From Gautieria morchelliformis (Eukaryota; Basidiomycota; Agaricomycetes; Gomphales; Gomphaceae): a stretch of DNA of 64,000 bases. A program made the translations under genes and the position numbers. The DNA lies in contig WHVA01000005.1 in NCBI GenBank assembly GCA_015179125.1, positions 62,001-126,000 on the forward strand, written 5' to 3'. Positions 12,712-23,390 of the stretch are shown here, in pieces. The notes beneath the pieces are model-generated. The model saw only the letters and a program-made list of their open reading frames with translations, did no database searches and was not told the origin of the DNA. Position 1 is the stretch's first letter. Every line of letters starts with the position of its first letter.

Positions 12712-12894
12712 TTTTTGAAAGACAAAGAGCTGGGCCAGAGAGAGCCGGGGAGACGAGAAAGAAAACTGCTGTAACGAGTGTGTACGTGACGTGGAGGTTG
12801 GTTACATCCGGGAAATTCCCGAACAGGCGCCTGAACGGCTGCTGCTCGCAGGGCACAAACCTTTTGCTCTTTGACGTCGTTGTCAGCAAACAAC
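12712..12894. promoter_or_regulatory. Bidirectional promoter between ERV46 and the GSKIP-like gene
   Basis: Only 183 bp separate the two start codons on opposite strands, so both genes must use this stretch. No TATA box stands out. It contains CGTGACGT-like and TTTGACGTCG words resembling CRE-type sites, which is only a suggestion. Confidence 0.5.
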
Positions 12895-13281
12895 ATGGAC
12901 GACTTTTATAGAGCAGAGCTGGAGAAGGCTTTGTCTGAGCAACACTACGGAATTGTCGATTACCGTGTCGACCACGAGGCCTGCACAACCCAGGCCGCCT
13001 TCGCACTCGTAGATCTGCTGGAACAGCGGCAAATACGCGTGAAGCTCTCTAGCCGCGGATACGAGGTCAGTCCCCAATGGTGTTCTGATATCGACAGATT
13101 TTCATGCAGTCTCCTGACTGGAAAGGAGCACGCGAAGGATTCCACCACGGCGTCCGAATCCATGTCCAAGGTGTTTGAGACACTCGAGGACCTTCTCTCC
13201 GCTGGCAGTGCTATGTATGGCGAGAGGCGAATGGAAGAGCTTATGGCGAGGTTGTCGCAGCTGGCTGAGCACTCGACATGA
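12895..13281 (+). CDS. Small GSKIP-domain-like protein
   Basis: A 128-residue protein from ATG at 12895; a slightly longer frame uses TTG and is not preferred. The pattern LEKALSEQHYGIVDYRV, then LVDLLEQRQIRVKLSSRGYEV, resembles the GSKIP/DUF727 fold, in which an alpha helix is followed by a beta sheet; human GSKIP binds GSK3 and PKA. The end KVFETLEDLLSAGSAMY with RRMEELMARL forms helices. The call rests on pattern recall and is moderate. A GTCAGT donor-like site at 13066 could start an intron, but splicing there breaks the frame, so it is read unspliced. Divergent from ERV46. Confidence 0.6.
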   Translation: MDDFYRAELEKALSEQHYGIVDYRVDHEACTTQAAFALVDLLEQRQIRVKLSSRGYEVSPQWCSDIDRFSCSLLTGKEHAKDSTTASESMSKVFETLEDLLSAGSAMYGERRMEELMARLSQLAEHST

Positions 13282-13720
13282 GCTCATCAAATGGCTTATC
13301 TATGCCTACTGGTATCATGCCAATGTCGGCAGCTCCACCATATAGCGCGCGTCAGACCTGGCTCAGCCACTTTTGATTCGAGATACCCGCGCTTCGTACA
13401 GATATGATGGCGGACGCTGTAGTGCTTCTATTCTCCCATGCATCCATACGAAGATTAATGTGCTTCTCTACAGATATATAAACCACGAGTGCGGGGTGGC
13501 TTGAGGTCCCACCGAAGCCAACCGTCAGAACAAGCGCACTAAAACAGTCATTACCAGTAGCGTGACCATTCCATTCGAATATACATTCTCAAGATACTTG
13601 ACCCGTAGGCCTGAGCCTTGCGTCTCAACATGGAGGTTAGCGTATCGACTGTTGGCAGCGACGGTGAGCCTCGAGCCTGAACGCACACCCCCACCCACCT
13701 TATCACTGTCCCGGGACGGG
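13282..13720. other. Region between the GSKIP-like and kinase-like genes
   Basis: No clear start codon for the kinase-like gene is seen here. An open stretch from about 13562 leads in frame into it and could be 5' coding sequence, but it begins with GTG and shows no kinase N-lobe motif. Confidence 0.35.
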
Positions 13721-14249
13721 ATGCAGGTTAAACCGTGGTCCGAGAAAGATCAGGCCGAAACTACGGTAAACAATGCTCTTATTTCTGTATTGGTGCTAGA
13801 GCGTGTCGGCGGACAGCTCCCGATGCGGACGACATTATCGGACGAAGACAAGTGAGTCTCTATCCATCTACGGATCATCCCAATCAGGATCTCATTTATT
13901 GATCGTCGATGTCAATAGGGATCAAATTTACGGCCTGTACAGAGAACTAGCCTATCTCAACATAGCCCACCGAGACATCCGATACTACAACCTCGTCTGC
14001 GCGCCTCCCACTCCCAGTTCATCCTCTGCACCGTTTCCCTTTCTGCATAAGAAATCTCCCTTCACAAAGAAGACCTACAAATACCGACTCGTAGATTTCG
14101 ATAGATCCCGACGGATCAACTTGACATTCGAGGAACAGGCCATAAATGATTTTTGTTGGATCGAGAATATAATCCTCGGTGCTGAGGCTGGGCAGATATT
14201 GGATCCTACGTCGAGTCAGCTCGCGATGATGTCTTGGTCGAAGGATTAG
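13721..14249 (+). CDS. Truncated FunK1-like protein kinase C-lobe
   Basis: Two exons, 13721-13851 and 13919-14249, join in frame (AA|G) across a 67-bp intron. The protein shows LVLERVGG (hinge-like), then LAYLNIAHRDIRYYN, equivalent to the HRD catalytic loop with Asp and Asn, and YRLVDFDRSRR, equivalent to the DFG-region Asp. No Gly-rich loop or ATP-binding Lys precedes it, so the N-lobe is missing or lies in unrecognised exons. Such short kinase-like genes are numerous in mushroom-forming fungi. The start at 13721 is the first ATG in frame, but the gene may begin further up. It could be a pseudogene. Confidence 0.5.
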
Positions 14250-14787
14250 GTGAAGTACTAGATATATAGATTTGGATGTTATAACGAGGTTTTTCTCTCC
14301 GTTTTCGTATCGTCTGGATGGATATGCCAACTATTTATCAAACACCTGCCGGTGGGAAGCAGTTGTCATAGTATCGGTATGTATATACAACCATAGACTA
14401 GCAATTCGCCACCGGACCCAAAGTCGCCATGATGGGCCATCATCATGCATCAATATTCAGCCACATTCATATTTACTATATGTTCAGTCGACATGGCTGC
14501 TGACTCCTTCGATATACATTTGAGAAATAGTGAATCTGTATATACCGGTAACCTAAGCGTATGTACTACTAGTGCCGGCGGCGCGCGCGCACATATCAAC
14601 CCGGCCTGTCAAGGCACCAAGAACTATCACTTAGAATGAGCTACGCTAGCAACATGGAAAGTAGGCTCCCTTCTGTTTCTGGACAAATGTGGCCCGAACA
14701 CTGATTCACCTAACACAGCCTACGCAGGTGAGTGCAGCCACAGTACATGATGGCCATGGCTCGGGAGCTGTTATTGAGTTGGCCGCC
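14250..14787. other. Intergenic region
   Basis: No gene recognised. Contains a GCGGCGCGCGCGC run near 14577. A possible 5'-untranslated intron (donor GTGAGT at about 14730) precedes the SnoaL-like gene. Confidence 0.35.
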
Positions 14788-15273
14788 ATGGGCCCGAGTA
14801 CAATCCCCAGCTCACCTTCCATATGTGCAACAGTCACCCGACGCCTGTTACTTATGGCTGCTCAGAAGCTGTGTGATGATTTTGCGTCCCAAAAAGACAC
14901 GCAGACGCTCCTATCCCATTTCTCCACCGCATTGGAGCCCGAAGCGATTGAACATGGCGCACCTCACCTCGCGCCATTCCTGGGACGCAGATTCGTCGGG
15001 CTGCAGGGTATTCAAGCATATTTCGAGCTTCTGGCAAAACTCCTCACGTATCGAAACATGTCCTTCTCCGAGTATATGGTGGATGTTGAAGAAAGAAAGG
15101 TCGCAGTGAAGGGCATGGCCGAATTCGAATGGATCGCCACAGGTAATAAATGGGACGAGACGTTCGTATACGTGCTCGATTTTGACGAGCAAGACAAAGT
15201 GAAAAGGTATCAGGTTTGGGCAGACTCCGGGGCCGCCTATCTAGCGAGGATGGGAGAATTGCGCTCACAGTGA
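14788..15273 (+). CDS. SnoaL/NTF2-like protein
   Basis: 161 residues if started at the ATG at 14788, in a near-ideal context (GCCGCCATGG); an alternative ATG is at 14854. The core LCDDFASQKDTQTLLSHFS, a loop with PFLGRRFVGLQGIQAYFELL, then VAVKGMAEFEWIATGNKWDE and FDEQDKVKRYQVWADSGAAYLA, fits the cone-shaped NTF2-like fold of SnoaL polyketide cyclases and small hydrolases. Function is not predictable: many fungal members are uncharacterised. Single exon. Confidence 0.65.
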   Translation: MGPSTIPSSPSICATVTRRLLLMAAQKLCDDFASQKDTQTLLSHFSTALEPEAIEHGAPHLAPFLGRRFVGLQGIQAYFELLAKLLTYRNMSFSEYMVDVEERKVAVKGMAEFEWIATGNKWDETFVYVLDFDEQDKVKRYQVWADSGAAYLARMGELRSQ

Positions 15274-15732
15274 AACGAAGGGGCATAGGTACCTAGGTGT
15301 CATTGCCGCAACTTATCTACTAGTACGGTTCGATCTGTGGATACGAGATAAATGTATACGGTTTTATATAATACCTTGTATTATTAATTATACAGGAGTG
15401 ATGAATGCTCGAATGGAAGCGTGGACAAAGGACGAAGGGAAGGTTCTTCTACAATGAGGTAAGCTTTGAGATGCATTCCGTTGAGCTTGGGCTGAGGGGT
15501 CTAGATCTAGGGTAGAACTCGTGCCCCATACTACCCTAACAACAAACTCGGTATCTAGCCCACCAGATGAAGATCCAGAGGAACGAGTCATAGCTCAGAA
15601 GAGTTTCATGCCGAGGTAGAGGTCAGAGAAAATACCAGGCCCTGCGAAGCCGGAGCCTGAGGCCAGCCCCCCCTTCCTCTATAACTATAATGTGGGACGG
15701 GCTGTTTGGTGCGACTTCCTGGTTATCTTTTC
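15274..15732. other. Intergenic region
   Basis: AT-rich around 15330-15400, no gene recognised. It separates the convergent SnoaL-like and 313-aa genes. Confidence 0.4.
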
Positions 15733-16674
15733 TTAGTCAGGTGTGTCCTTGATACACCCTCTGAGTCCTCCAGATTCATCGGCAAAGTGGGAGCTCAAGG
15801 GAGTCATAAGGCTCGGCGGAGGCTCTGCGTGGCCTTGGGCATCACAAAGTGGACGGGCGAAGTGGGGGTGAGTTCCGGAAGTAAACACTTCACGGCTGCC
15901 ATAGGGAAAAGGAGAGCTGAGCCCATTGTCAGGAAGATCGTTGAGATATGTATTACGGGTTTTGCGCTTTGCGGTTTTCTGCGTGCGGTGTCTTCGATGC
16001 TGGGGAGGGCGAGTTGACAGGACGTTTTCTTTGTCCTGAGGGGCCGTTCCAAGAGACATTTGCTGAAGTTCCTCTGCAGAGTCGCATTTCAGGATAGTTG
16101 CATGCATAGGCTTTCTTGTCGAGAGCTCGACGCTGATTAGACCAGCCAGATCCGATGCCAGGTTTTCAAGATTTCTCCCTTCACATGCACTTCCTCGCCA
16201 GATCCTAATTGTACGAAGTACAGGGATGAGCATGATAGAGCTTGGAGAGGAAGCAAAGATCCCAAAGAGTGTAAGTGTATCCTCAAGGATGTGACAAATG
16301 TCGAAGAGGAAGCCCGCTGTAACTTTCCAAGGAATATTTGCCGCGAGAAACGAAAGTAGAAGTCGGGAGGCCTTTTCCGTCGCCAGAAATAAATGTTGAC
16401 TGACGTCAGTAACGTTGAGGGTGTCTTTGTCAAAGTAGGGAATGAGTAGGGCGGCAGACGGGGTATCTGAATCATCATCATTCGTCGCTTGGGGTGTTTG
16501 TATGTGATGAAGAGGTTTACTGCCGCGTCCATGATAAAGATATTGAGAGGTTTCAGCAGAGTTATTAAAACACTTGCTTAGCTGAGGCATAATAACGAGA
16601 TTACTGCCAGTGTCTGCCGATCGCAGTTTGGCAGTTGCATCGGACTTTGGAATTACTTCCAACAGAGCTGACAT
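15733..16674 (-). CDS. Hypothetical protein, 313 residues
   Basis: An uninterrupted frame from ATG at 16674 to the stop at 15733. I do not recognise the family. It has an N-terminal low-complexity part, a more hydrophobic helical middle (SQHLFLATEKASRLLLSFLA, then ICHILEDTLTLFGIFASS), a basic linker (RRHRTQKTAKRKTRN) that could be a nuclear localisation signal, and a His/Pro-rich end. The length without a stop and the ordered middle favour a real gene, but no motif confirms it. Confidence 0.5.
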   Translation of the reverse strand: MSALLEVIPKSDATAKLRSADTGSNLVIMPQLSKCFNNSAETSQYLYHGRGSKPLHHIQTPQATNDDDSDTPSAALLIPYFDKDTLNVTDVSQHLFLATEKASRLLLSFLAANIPWKVTAGFLFDICHILEDTLTLFGIFASSPSSIMLIPVLRTIRIWRGSACEGRNLENLASDLAGLISVELSTRKPMHATILKCDSAEELQQMSLGTAPQDKENVLSTRPPQHRRHRTQKTAKRKTRNTYLNDLPDNGLSSPFPYGSREVFTSGTHPHFARPLCDAQGHAEPPPSLMTPLSSHFADESGGLRGCIKDTPD

Positions 16675-18000
16675 CGCCGCTACTCGTCCTCGTCAAGAGT
16701 CAACTGCCGCACGTCTCTGCTTGGTCTCTAAATGAGTTCGAGATCGAGTCGAGTCGATACTTTATCGCGTTCTCGCCCTGAAACATGTGGCTACAGCAGA
16801 GGCACGCAAACGGTTGTACTCTGCTAAATTCCACGCGTTTGTCTAATGCCTTGGTGCCGTTACCGGACATTTCACAGGCGTACCGCTGAGCTACACGGAG
16901 TAGCGACCCGCCTCTGTTCGAAATTTTTGCGACAGACGGTGCATTCTATGATGCCGACGTTGCGGCTTCCGCTGTCGAAAAACTCCACCTTCTGTCACGG
17001 GCTGTATTTTCTCTGAAGTTCCATCGACTTAGCAGATTACACATCCACTGGCGGAAGACTACCATCCACGGTTTTCCTGCCGAACATGTTCTCAAACACT
17101 CGCAGCTTATTACATCACAATTTCGGTTTCCGATTATCCTCCCCATGGGGATTTCGTGATGTCGCTCATCCGATTGTTGGATGAACATAAACCACTCGTC
17201 CTTCTTTGCCTCCGTCTTCTCCTTACGTGACCTCATTACCCACAGACGAACGAGTCGCCGCAATTGCAGACACTCGTTTTGTAATGGGGCGTGTGAGCAT
17301 TGGCGAAGATGTCCTATTCTTACTAAATGAGTGGGGCATAACGCACTCTGTGGAGAAAGTGCCCTGATACTGTATGCTATAACTTGGTCGCAGTGTCTTA
17401 AAGGGTTATTGCGGGGTGTAGTCACCCCTCCTTCCACGTCATGCGCCATGGCTTGCCTTTCCTTCGGCGTGACAGCGTGAATACGCTGTTGTCGGTCTGC
17501 ACTCAAGGAAGACTACACTTGGAACTTGTCTTGCGACGTCACGAGCAGTGACAGCCTGCAGTCGTTAATGACGTCACGGCGTGCGTTGCAGTTCCATCGT
17601 CAATTCTCTTCCTTGCAATTCTCTTACTTGCCATCCGAGGGCACTGCGATACGAACAAATAGATGCCAAGACCCAGGAGCTGAGAAAACCCGACACCTTT
17701 CGCCGATATTTTTCCACGTATTGTACCTCTGGCCAAGTTCCACACTTTAATCCGATCGGGTGGGCACCATGGCCTCTACTTACCCGACGATGGCAATTTT
17801 GACTCTACAGTCTCCGAGCTAGGTGGGGATGGCTTATAGGATAAACCCACACTTTATCGGTATCTCATAGTACTAACATTGATCAAATGTAGACGAACGT
17901 CCTCGGACATGTAGATTTCGGAATGGAGTGCTTAGTCCATGCCTAGCCCATATAAGGAACACTAACCTACCCAGCCCAGCAGTGATGACAGACTTTGAGA
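16675..18000. other. Long region without recognised genes
   Basis: Several frames up to 186 residues exist (for example minus strand 16946-17506), but none has a recognisable motif or splice logic. A plus-strand stretch at about 16960-17160 (FHRLSRLHIHW and following) could be a fragment of a larger decayed gene. A tRNA A-box-like sequence at about 16880-16895 lacks a matching B box. Confidence 0.3.
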
Positions 18001-18184
18001 ACTATTGATGACGGAATGGAAATTCAATGATGAGATGTCGATATCATGGCGCGTATATCCACAGTTATATCTACAGTACTAAAGTCGCGCGGTATGGTAC
18101 ATTCCTTCCCTAATGGAGAAGAAGAACTCCCAAACTCAATGTAAGTCTCCCTATAATGCTCAACCAAATAATACCTCATGTGTG

Positions 18185-19440
18185 CCTGCATGATCGCACA
18201 GTTCATCTGTAGAGTTCCCGGAGAACTTCTCGAGAAAATTTTCAAACATCGTTATTAGTATTCATGATGCAGAAACTCTAAGGTATTCCCTGTTCCGAGG
18301 AGAAGTTTTGGATCTCTGTCAAGGCCGCTTCGTTTGTCAAATGTTCTACGATGGTGCCTCATGTTTACTGTGGCGACGGATTGAACTCGTGTTGCCGGGT
18401 TACAGAAGCTTCACTTGTGAAACAGCATCATCTACTACCCGTTATTTTAAGGCGCCTTCCTCACTTTCCTGGTGGTCCATGCCCTATTTGGGGAATACAT
18501 GCCACTTTTGGCCGTCGCAAAATTTGGTCCATTGAACCGGTAGTAACGGTTACTACCGGTCCAATGGACCAAATTTTGCGGGAGCACGGCCTTTGTTTCC
18601 ATCTTTCGATTTTCCGCTATTACCCCCGTATTGACGAGGGTACGAGTTCCCAGCCTACCCCACATACCATTGTTCCCATCCCATTTTCATCTTAACACTA
18701 TTGCGTCTGCCATCCTTACAAGGGCTGGGCTGTTACAGGCTCCCTAGAGACCGGCCGGTCGATGGTGAGCTCTAGTATTCAGCAGTTAGGGATCAATCGC
18801 TGCAGACAGCCCGAGAGACTTTATGCATGTTTGCCTTCTATCCAGCATTTGATGGTGAGATAGAGGGTGAAACATTTGCCTATGCCTCCTTGGAGGTCAT
18901 TGGAGGAAGCTTCTTTTCAGGTCCAATTACCTAGGTGGGATCGTATAGCCGGCAACATGGTGTGTGTTTGTTTCATTGGACACTAAGTGAAGGTGCGCAA
19001 GTAACTCAAACACTTTAGACTTGGGGGCACTCAAGAAGACATGTCCCCTTCTCCTTGATGGAACTTATGATCTGGCAGTGGGCTTCAATCCCAGAATCAA
19101 GAACATCGATTTGATAAATGCACCATTTGCTGGAAACCCTCTTAGGAAACTAATCATATTTATATCGAGGAAGTCACCCCCTCACTCATGGAGCGAATTG
19201 GTTGTCCTTTTCCTCGCTTGAAACAGTTGTCAATTCCCAGCGATGAGGAACTGTCCCACTGGCCCGACGAACTTGTAAGTCTTTCTAAGTCTAGCTGATG
19301 GCCGCCTAAAAATCCTTATCAGGACTCTTGTGGGAGAGCCTTGCGTCTTCTGGGTGAACTAGAACTAGAACTGCTCGAGTGGAACTATTATGATGAGGGT
19401 GGCCAGAACAAGACTGCGCAATTTCATCCCAAGCTCTAAT
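18185..19440 (+). pseudogene. F-box/LRR-like gene remains
   Basis: Plus-strand pieces in different frames read like a basidiomycete F-box protein: VPGELLEKIFKHR near 18210 resembles an F-box helix; RWDRIAGNM near 18940, PRIKNIDLINAPFAGNPLRKL near 19095 and LKQLSIPSDEELSHWPDEL near 19225 resemble leucine-rich repeat strands. Frames are broken by stops, and a 65-bp palindrome interrupts the middle. The assignment is by texture only; no full domain can be read. It may be a decayed gene or one with several introns. Confidence 0.35.
18516..18580. repeat. Near-perfect 65-bp palindrome
   Basis: The 32-base arm starting CGCAAAATTTGGTCCATTG at 18516 is matched by the complementary arm at 18549-18580, around a single central base at 18548. 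Only one of 32 pairs mismatches (18535/18561). Short complementary words GGCCGT and ACGGCC continue outside. It would extrude as a long hairpin. Confidence 0.95.
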
Positions 19441-19567
19441 TTATAACCGACGAAAGCTTATTTAGGCCATTGAAGGTGGTACAATATATCTGGGGTAGAA
19501 GTATACCACCACAGTAGTCAGATACAGTGACGTGACTGAGATGAGGTTCAACAATGTAGATACGTCG

Positions 19568-21430
19568 CTATCGTCGCCGTCTCGCTGTGGTCTGAAATCT
19601 CGATGTTTCTCTGCGCAAGCGCCTATAAGAACAATATTATTGTCAGCCTCTCCCGCCGACACTGGAAGAATAAACGTACCTCGCGGCGCGCTCTCGCTCA
19701 ATCTCCCGCCGCTCCACCTCTTCTGCGCTCAGCTCTTCCAGCTTGGTCCCCCATTCTTCCATCTCACTCCAGTCCCTGAACACCCCCTTAAGTGGCCTGG
19801 GGCCCTTCCCTTCTCCACGCTTGCCAAACCCGATCCCAATCCCAAGCCCAGTTTTGTCTTTGACCAACCCCATACCGCTACGGTCACGGGGTCGATCCTT
19901 GTCTTTGTCCTCTTCTGGATCGACGGTGACCACGTCACCTGCCCCAATAACACTCCACTCAATTGCATCGCGTTTATGTCGTAGAATCTCCTCGTGCACG
20001 GCGTGTGCGATGAGCGGAGCAGACTCGCCAGATAACCCAAGGTCTGAGCAGAGCGTACGTGCGAATGCTTCTGGGGTCAGTGGTGAGAGAAGGTCCCATT
20101 CAATGTGGTCTAAAAGATGCTGTGCTGCGATCTGTACATCTATCTATAGATGAATTCAGCATGGGCACCGGCATCCGATACTATGTATGTTACGCACTTC
20201 CAGAATGACCCTACAATCTGGCACCTCTTCGCCGTCGCCTTCCCTATATTCTTCTCCTAGTAACTCCCAATCTTCCACCGTCTTCTCCTCCTCCTCTTCA
20301 TTCGTGATGCCGTAAAAGCGCGCAGGACCATCGTCTAGCGGAGGCTGAGGAAGCGGCGGCCGCAAATCCACACCCGCAACACCTTCCCACTCTTCGATCT
20401 GAGACCTAATTGCGCCTTCAACCTGCTCCGCGTAAGGGTGCATAGGAAGGTCGAGGTCGGCACAGAAGATACGGGCAAACGCAGCAGGGGAGATAACTTG
20501 CTCGTTAAGATTCCATACAAAAGCGTCTCGAATTCTATGAGTGTCTGTCTCCAGCTCGACACGAATAGGAATTAGAGTGGTCGGCCTTCGGGCCTGGTCG
20601 AGAAGAACATCTACAGAGCTGAGCGGGAGTCGAGACTTATGGCGGGTCATAACAGTAAGAACTCACGGGTATTCATGTCGGGTCGCCTGTATCGCCTTAG
20701 ATGTGATAAAACGTGCAGGAGGCACCATACCAAGGTATGTCTGGTCAAGGCCACCTTGGCTGCCTTTTGATAGCTGTGTGACGGCTGGCGTGAACGGCTG
20801 GTAGGGGCTCAATACTCTCGAAGACTCTCTCCGGACCGAAGCCCTGGCCCCGCCACTAGCAACAAAATCAGAGTCATCCGAGTCCAACTCCTTACCGCCT
20901 GCGTCAACTTCCATGTCCTCATCCCCCGATGGAGCCTCAGCATAGTTAATGCGCTTCCCAGCACGACCAGCTTTGAGGGTAGAAGCCGAAGGCGCAGCGA
21001 TAATTGGCTGCATCAACAGGGTAGAGCCTGTACGGAGGCGGGAGGGGTAGGTGGTGTGGAGTGCCTGTGGTGTAGATGGGAGTGGCGTAGAATGGGGTGG
21101 CAGCTGTGGTGGGATCATTGGCGCTCCAGGAGGCGGAAACGGGGCGACCGTTTGGCTGTATGAAGGCGTCGCAACAGGAGTTGCCGTGGAATTGCGAGAT
21201 GGACGAGTGCGAGTCCGTTTGGAGTCCTTGGGTGTCTGCCATGACGGGGCTAGAAGCCTGGTTATATACTCTAGGTTCGGCTCTGGGAGATAAGAGAACG
21301 AACCTGGTGCAGCCTGGCTCAGTTGGTGATTCTGCCAGGTAGGAAACCTAGGAGTAGCACCAGCCGACGTCTGGAGTTGGCTTATAGTCTGCCTTAGTTG
21401 AGAATCGGACATCTGTGCAAACTGGGACAT
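19568..21430 (-). CDS. SWI/SNF or RSC chromatin-remodelling subunit, SNF5/SFH1 (SMARCB1) family
   Basis: SNF5-family proteins are core subunits of ATP-dependent remodellers and contact the nucleosome acidic patch. From ATG at 21430 (MSQFAQMSDSQLRQ) comes a long Pro/Ser-rich N-terminus and an acidic patch (SGDEDMEVD). A first intron joins RHEYP to SVDVLLDQA. Repeat 1 of the SNF5 domain is LIPIRVELETDTHRIRDAFV with WNLNEQVISPAAFARIFCADLDL and IRSQIEEWEGV. After a second intron, repeat 2 is DHIEWDLLSPLTPEAFARTL with HAVHEEILRHKRD. After a final intron the protein ends in an Arg-rich tail. An in-frame ATG further up (21592 region) is possible. SNF5 and SFH1 are not distinguished here. Confidence 0.9.
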
Positions 21431-22309
21431 TTTGTAAGCGGTGACGCGTATGGAAGGCGATTTCAAAGCGCGTTCGGCAACGATAGAAGAGTGTCGCTTC
21501 AACGAGGTTGGTAAAGGAAATGGGTGGGGAAACGCAAAGTGCTTTTGGTTGCCTGTAGTACCTTCAGTTTCAGGCGGTTCAGCCTTTAGCACAAGCCGCT
21601 TGTGGCGGGGTTCAACTTGGCAAGCGCTTCAATATTCCCAACTATTTGTTTGTCTAACCGTGCTTTCAAGTCAGATGGAGTCAATCCGCAACCTATACAG
21701 GCCTTCGCTGGTCTATTTTCTTCCTACTGGTTATATGGAAATTTGCACATGGCAGTTGCCCGTGGATAAGTGGCTCGAGCCAAATCCTGTCGTCGGTAAG
21801 TACGCCATGCTACTCAATTTGAGCTTCATGAGATTGCCAATGTCCTATCATGCCCCTCGGTGCTCCGATCCCGGGTTCCTACTCAGGTATACCCAGGAAA
21901 ACTGCGCGACCGGTGAAACCGTGCCAAGCCCTCTTTGTCTTGGGTGATGCGCATGCGAAAGACAAGGAGCTTAGTGGACACTGATATGACTCTGTGTGTG
22001 GCTCACCTGGGGTGGCAGTTGACACTTTTTTTCTCCTTTTTTTTACTCCCATCCTCTTTTACGACCGCAGACTGGGTCTATGGTGGTTGCTACACGCAAT
22101 CTACCTGAACAGGGTAGGTATTCCCTCTCACTCCCTGAGGCTCCTATCCCACTACATTTTCGTGGACGCAGCGACGACCTTGTCCCCCGCCAGTTTGGCT
22201 CCTTGAGCCATTTACCACCCACTCTGGTGTTGAGATGAAGTATATCTTTCCACATGAGTGTCATCGTATGTAGTTGTCTGGCTTTGTAAGTGCTCTTGAT
22301 GCTTTTGAT
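21431..22309. other. Region upstream of SNF5 with decayed sequence
   Basis: No intact gene. A 168-residue plus-strand frame (21441-21947) has no recognisable motif. Sequence towards the right end may be the lost front part of the adjacent peptide-transporter relic. Confidence 0.3.
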
Positions 22310-22720
22310 CACAGATGATGCATATGTTGACGAGATCAAGCATGTTGCCAAAACGTGCCAGATCTTCTTCCTCTTCTTCCCGGTGCGTCGGGTGTTTTCG
22401 TTTGTTCCTGATATGTTTGTCATTAGCCAGTTACCGCCAGCTTGCACCAGCTCTACTGTATCTCCCATAATCAAATCACCACCAACCTAGTCTCAATGGT
22501 CGCCGACATTTCACTGAACGCCTAATGACCTGTTCCAGAATTTTGACCCCCATCACGTTTATCATTTTCATCCCGGTTAGTCGTATATCTGTCACGGATA
22601 TCAAAAAAGTAATCAATATTCGCAGTAGATGACGGCTATGATAGTATACCTCGCCCGGTCTTTGTTCCCCGCCCCATCTTCCGTATATTCCTCGGGTTCA
22701 TGTTATGTCTAGCGGCTATG
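22310..22720 (+). pseudogene. PTR2-type oligopeptide transporter fragment
   Basis: Peptide transporters of the POT/PTR2 family import di- and tripeptides with protons. Recognisable pieces: DDAYVDEIKHVAKTCQIFF(L)FFP (as in the DEVKRAL-AC-IF block), then NQITTNLVSMVADISLNA in another frame, then NDLFQNFDP with FIIFIP, then PRPIFRIFLGFMLCLAAM. Stops and frame changes separate them, and neither the proton-coupling N-terminal half nor the C-terminal end is visible. A relic covering the central loop and the helices after it. Confidence 0.6.
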
Positions 22721-23390
22721 TGATACTTACTCTGTAGTCCGTGGATTGAGGAATCTGGTGGGAGATCCCGTCCAGCCCGCAAAGTCATTCCTAACTGCCA
22801 GTAAGAAACAACTCGTCTCTGTAACCTTTCTGGTGTTGTTCTATGTGAGATAATACCCTGCAGGCGTAATTTCTTTGCAGTTCACTGAGTTTCCTCACGC
22901 GCAACTCGACGTGAGGTTGAAATATCACGAGGCAGATGTTTTGTGGTTGGGGTGTATACAGCATAGTATAGAGTCACCGTCAGCACTAGCTATATAGCGT
23001 GAGTTGCACCTAGACCACCAGTACGCTGCACTGCAGACCCAGTATATACTCATATTCCCAGCGAGTGTATGTACGTATATAGATGTTCGAAGTCGGCCGT
23101 AGCCATACAATTTTGAGTTGAACCCCGGATTCCATATCGATCGATCGACCTCGCCGTCCCTTTTATGCAATAGCAACTTTCAATCGTAAAATTCATTTTA
23201 TTTTGATTCAAGCAGGATTCTGTGCTCCGGAAATAGGATTTTGTACACTTCTTAATCGAGTGTCAGCGCAGCACCGTTCCAGTGAATAGTACTATCTGAT
23301 TTATGTGAATGTGGATGGAATACAATGCCGGGATCATATGGTGTCTGTTGTTACATGCAAATACGGTCCACCAGGTGAGAACTAGCATCA
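22721..23390. other. Intergenic region downstream of RAD50
   Basis: No gene recognised. Probably the RAD50 3' untranslated region plus degraded sequence. Confidence 0.4.

Noticed and set aside
16835..16900. tRNA-like sequence on the minus strand (A-box-like TAGCTCAGCGGTAC)
   Set aside because: No acceptor-stem pairing and no T-arm or B box at the right distance; probably coincidence or an old fragment.
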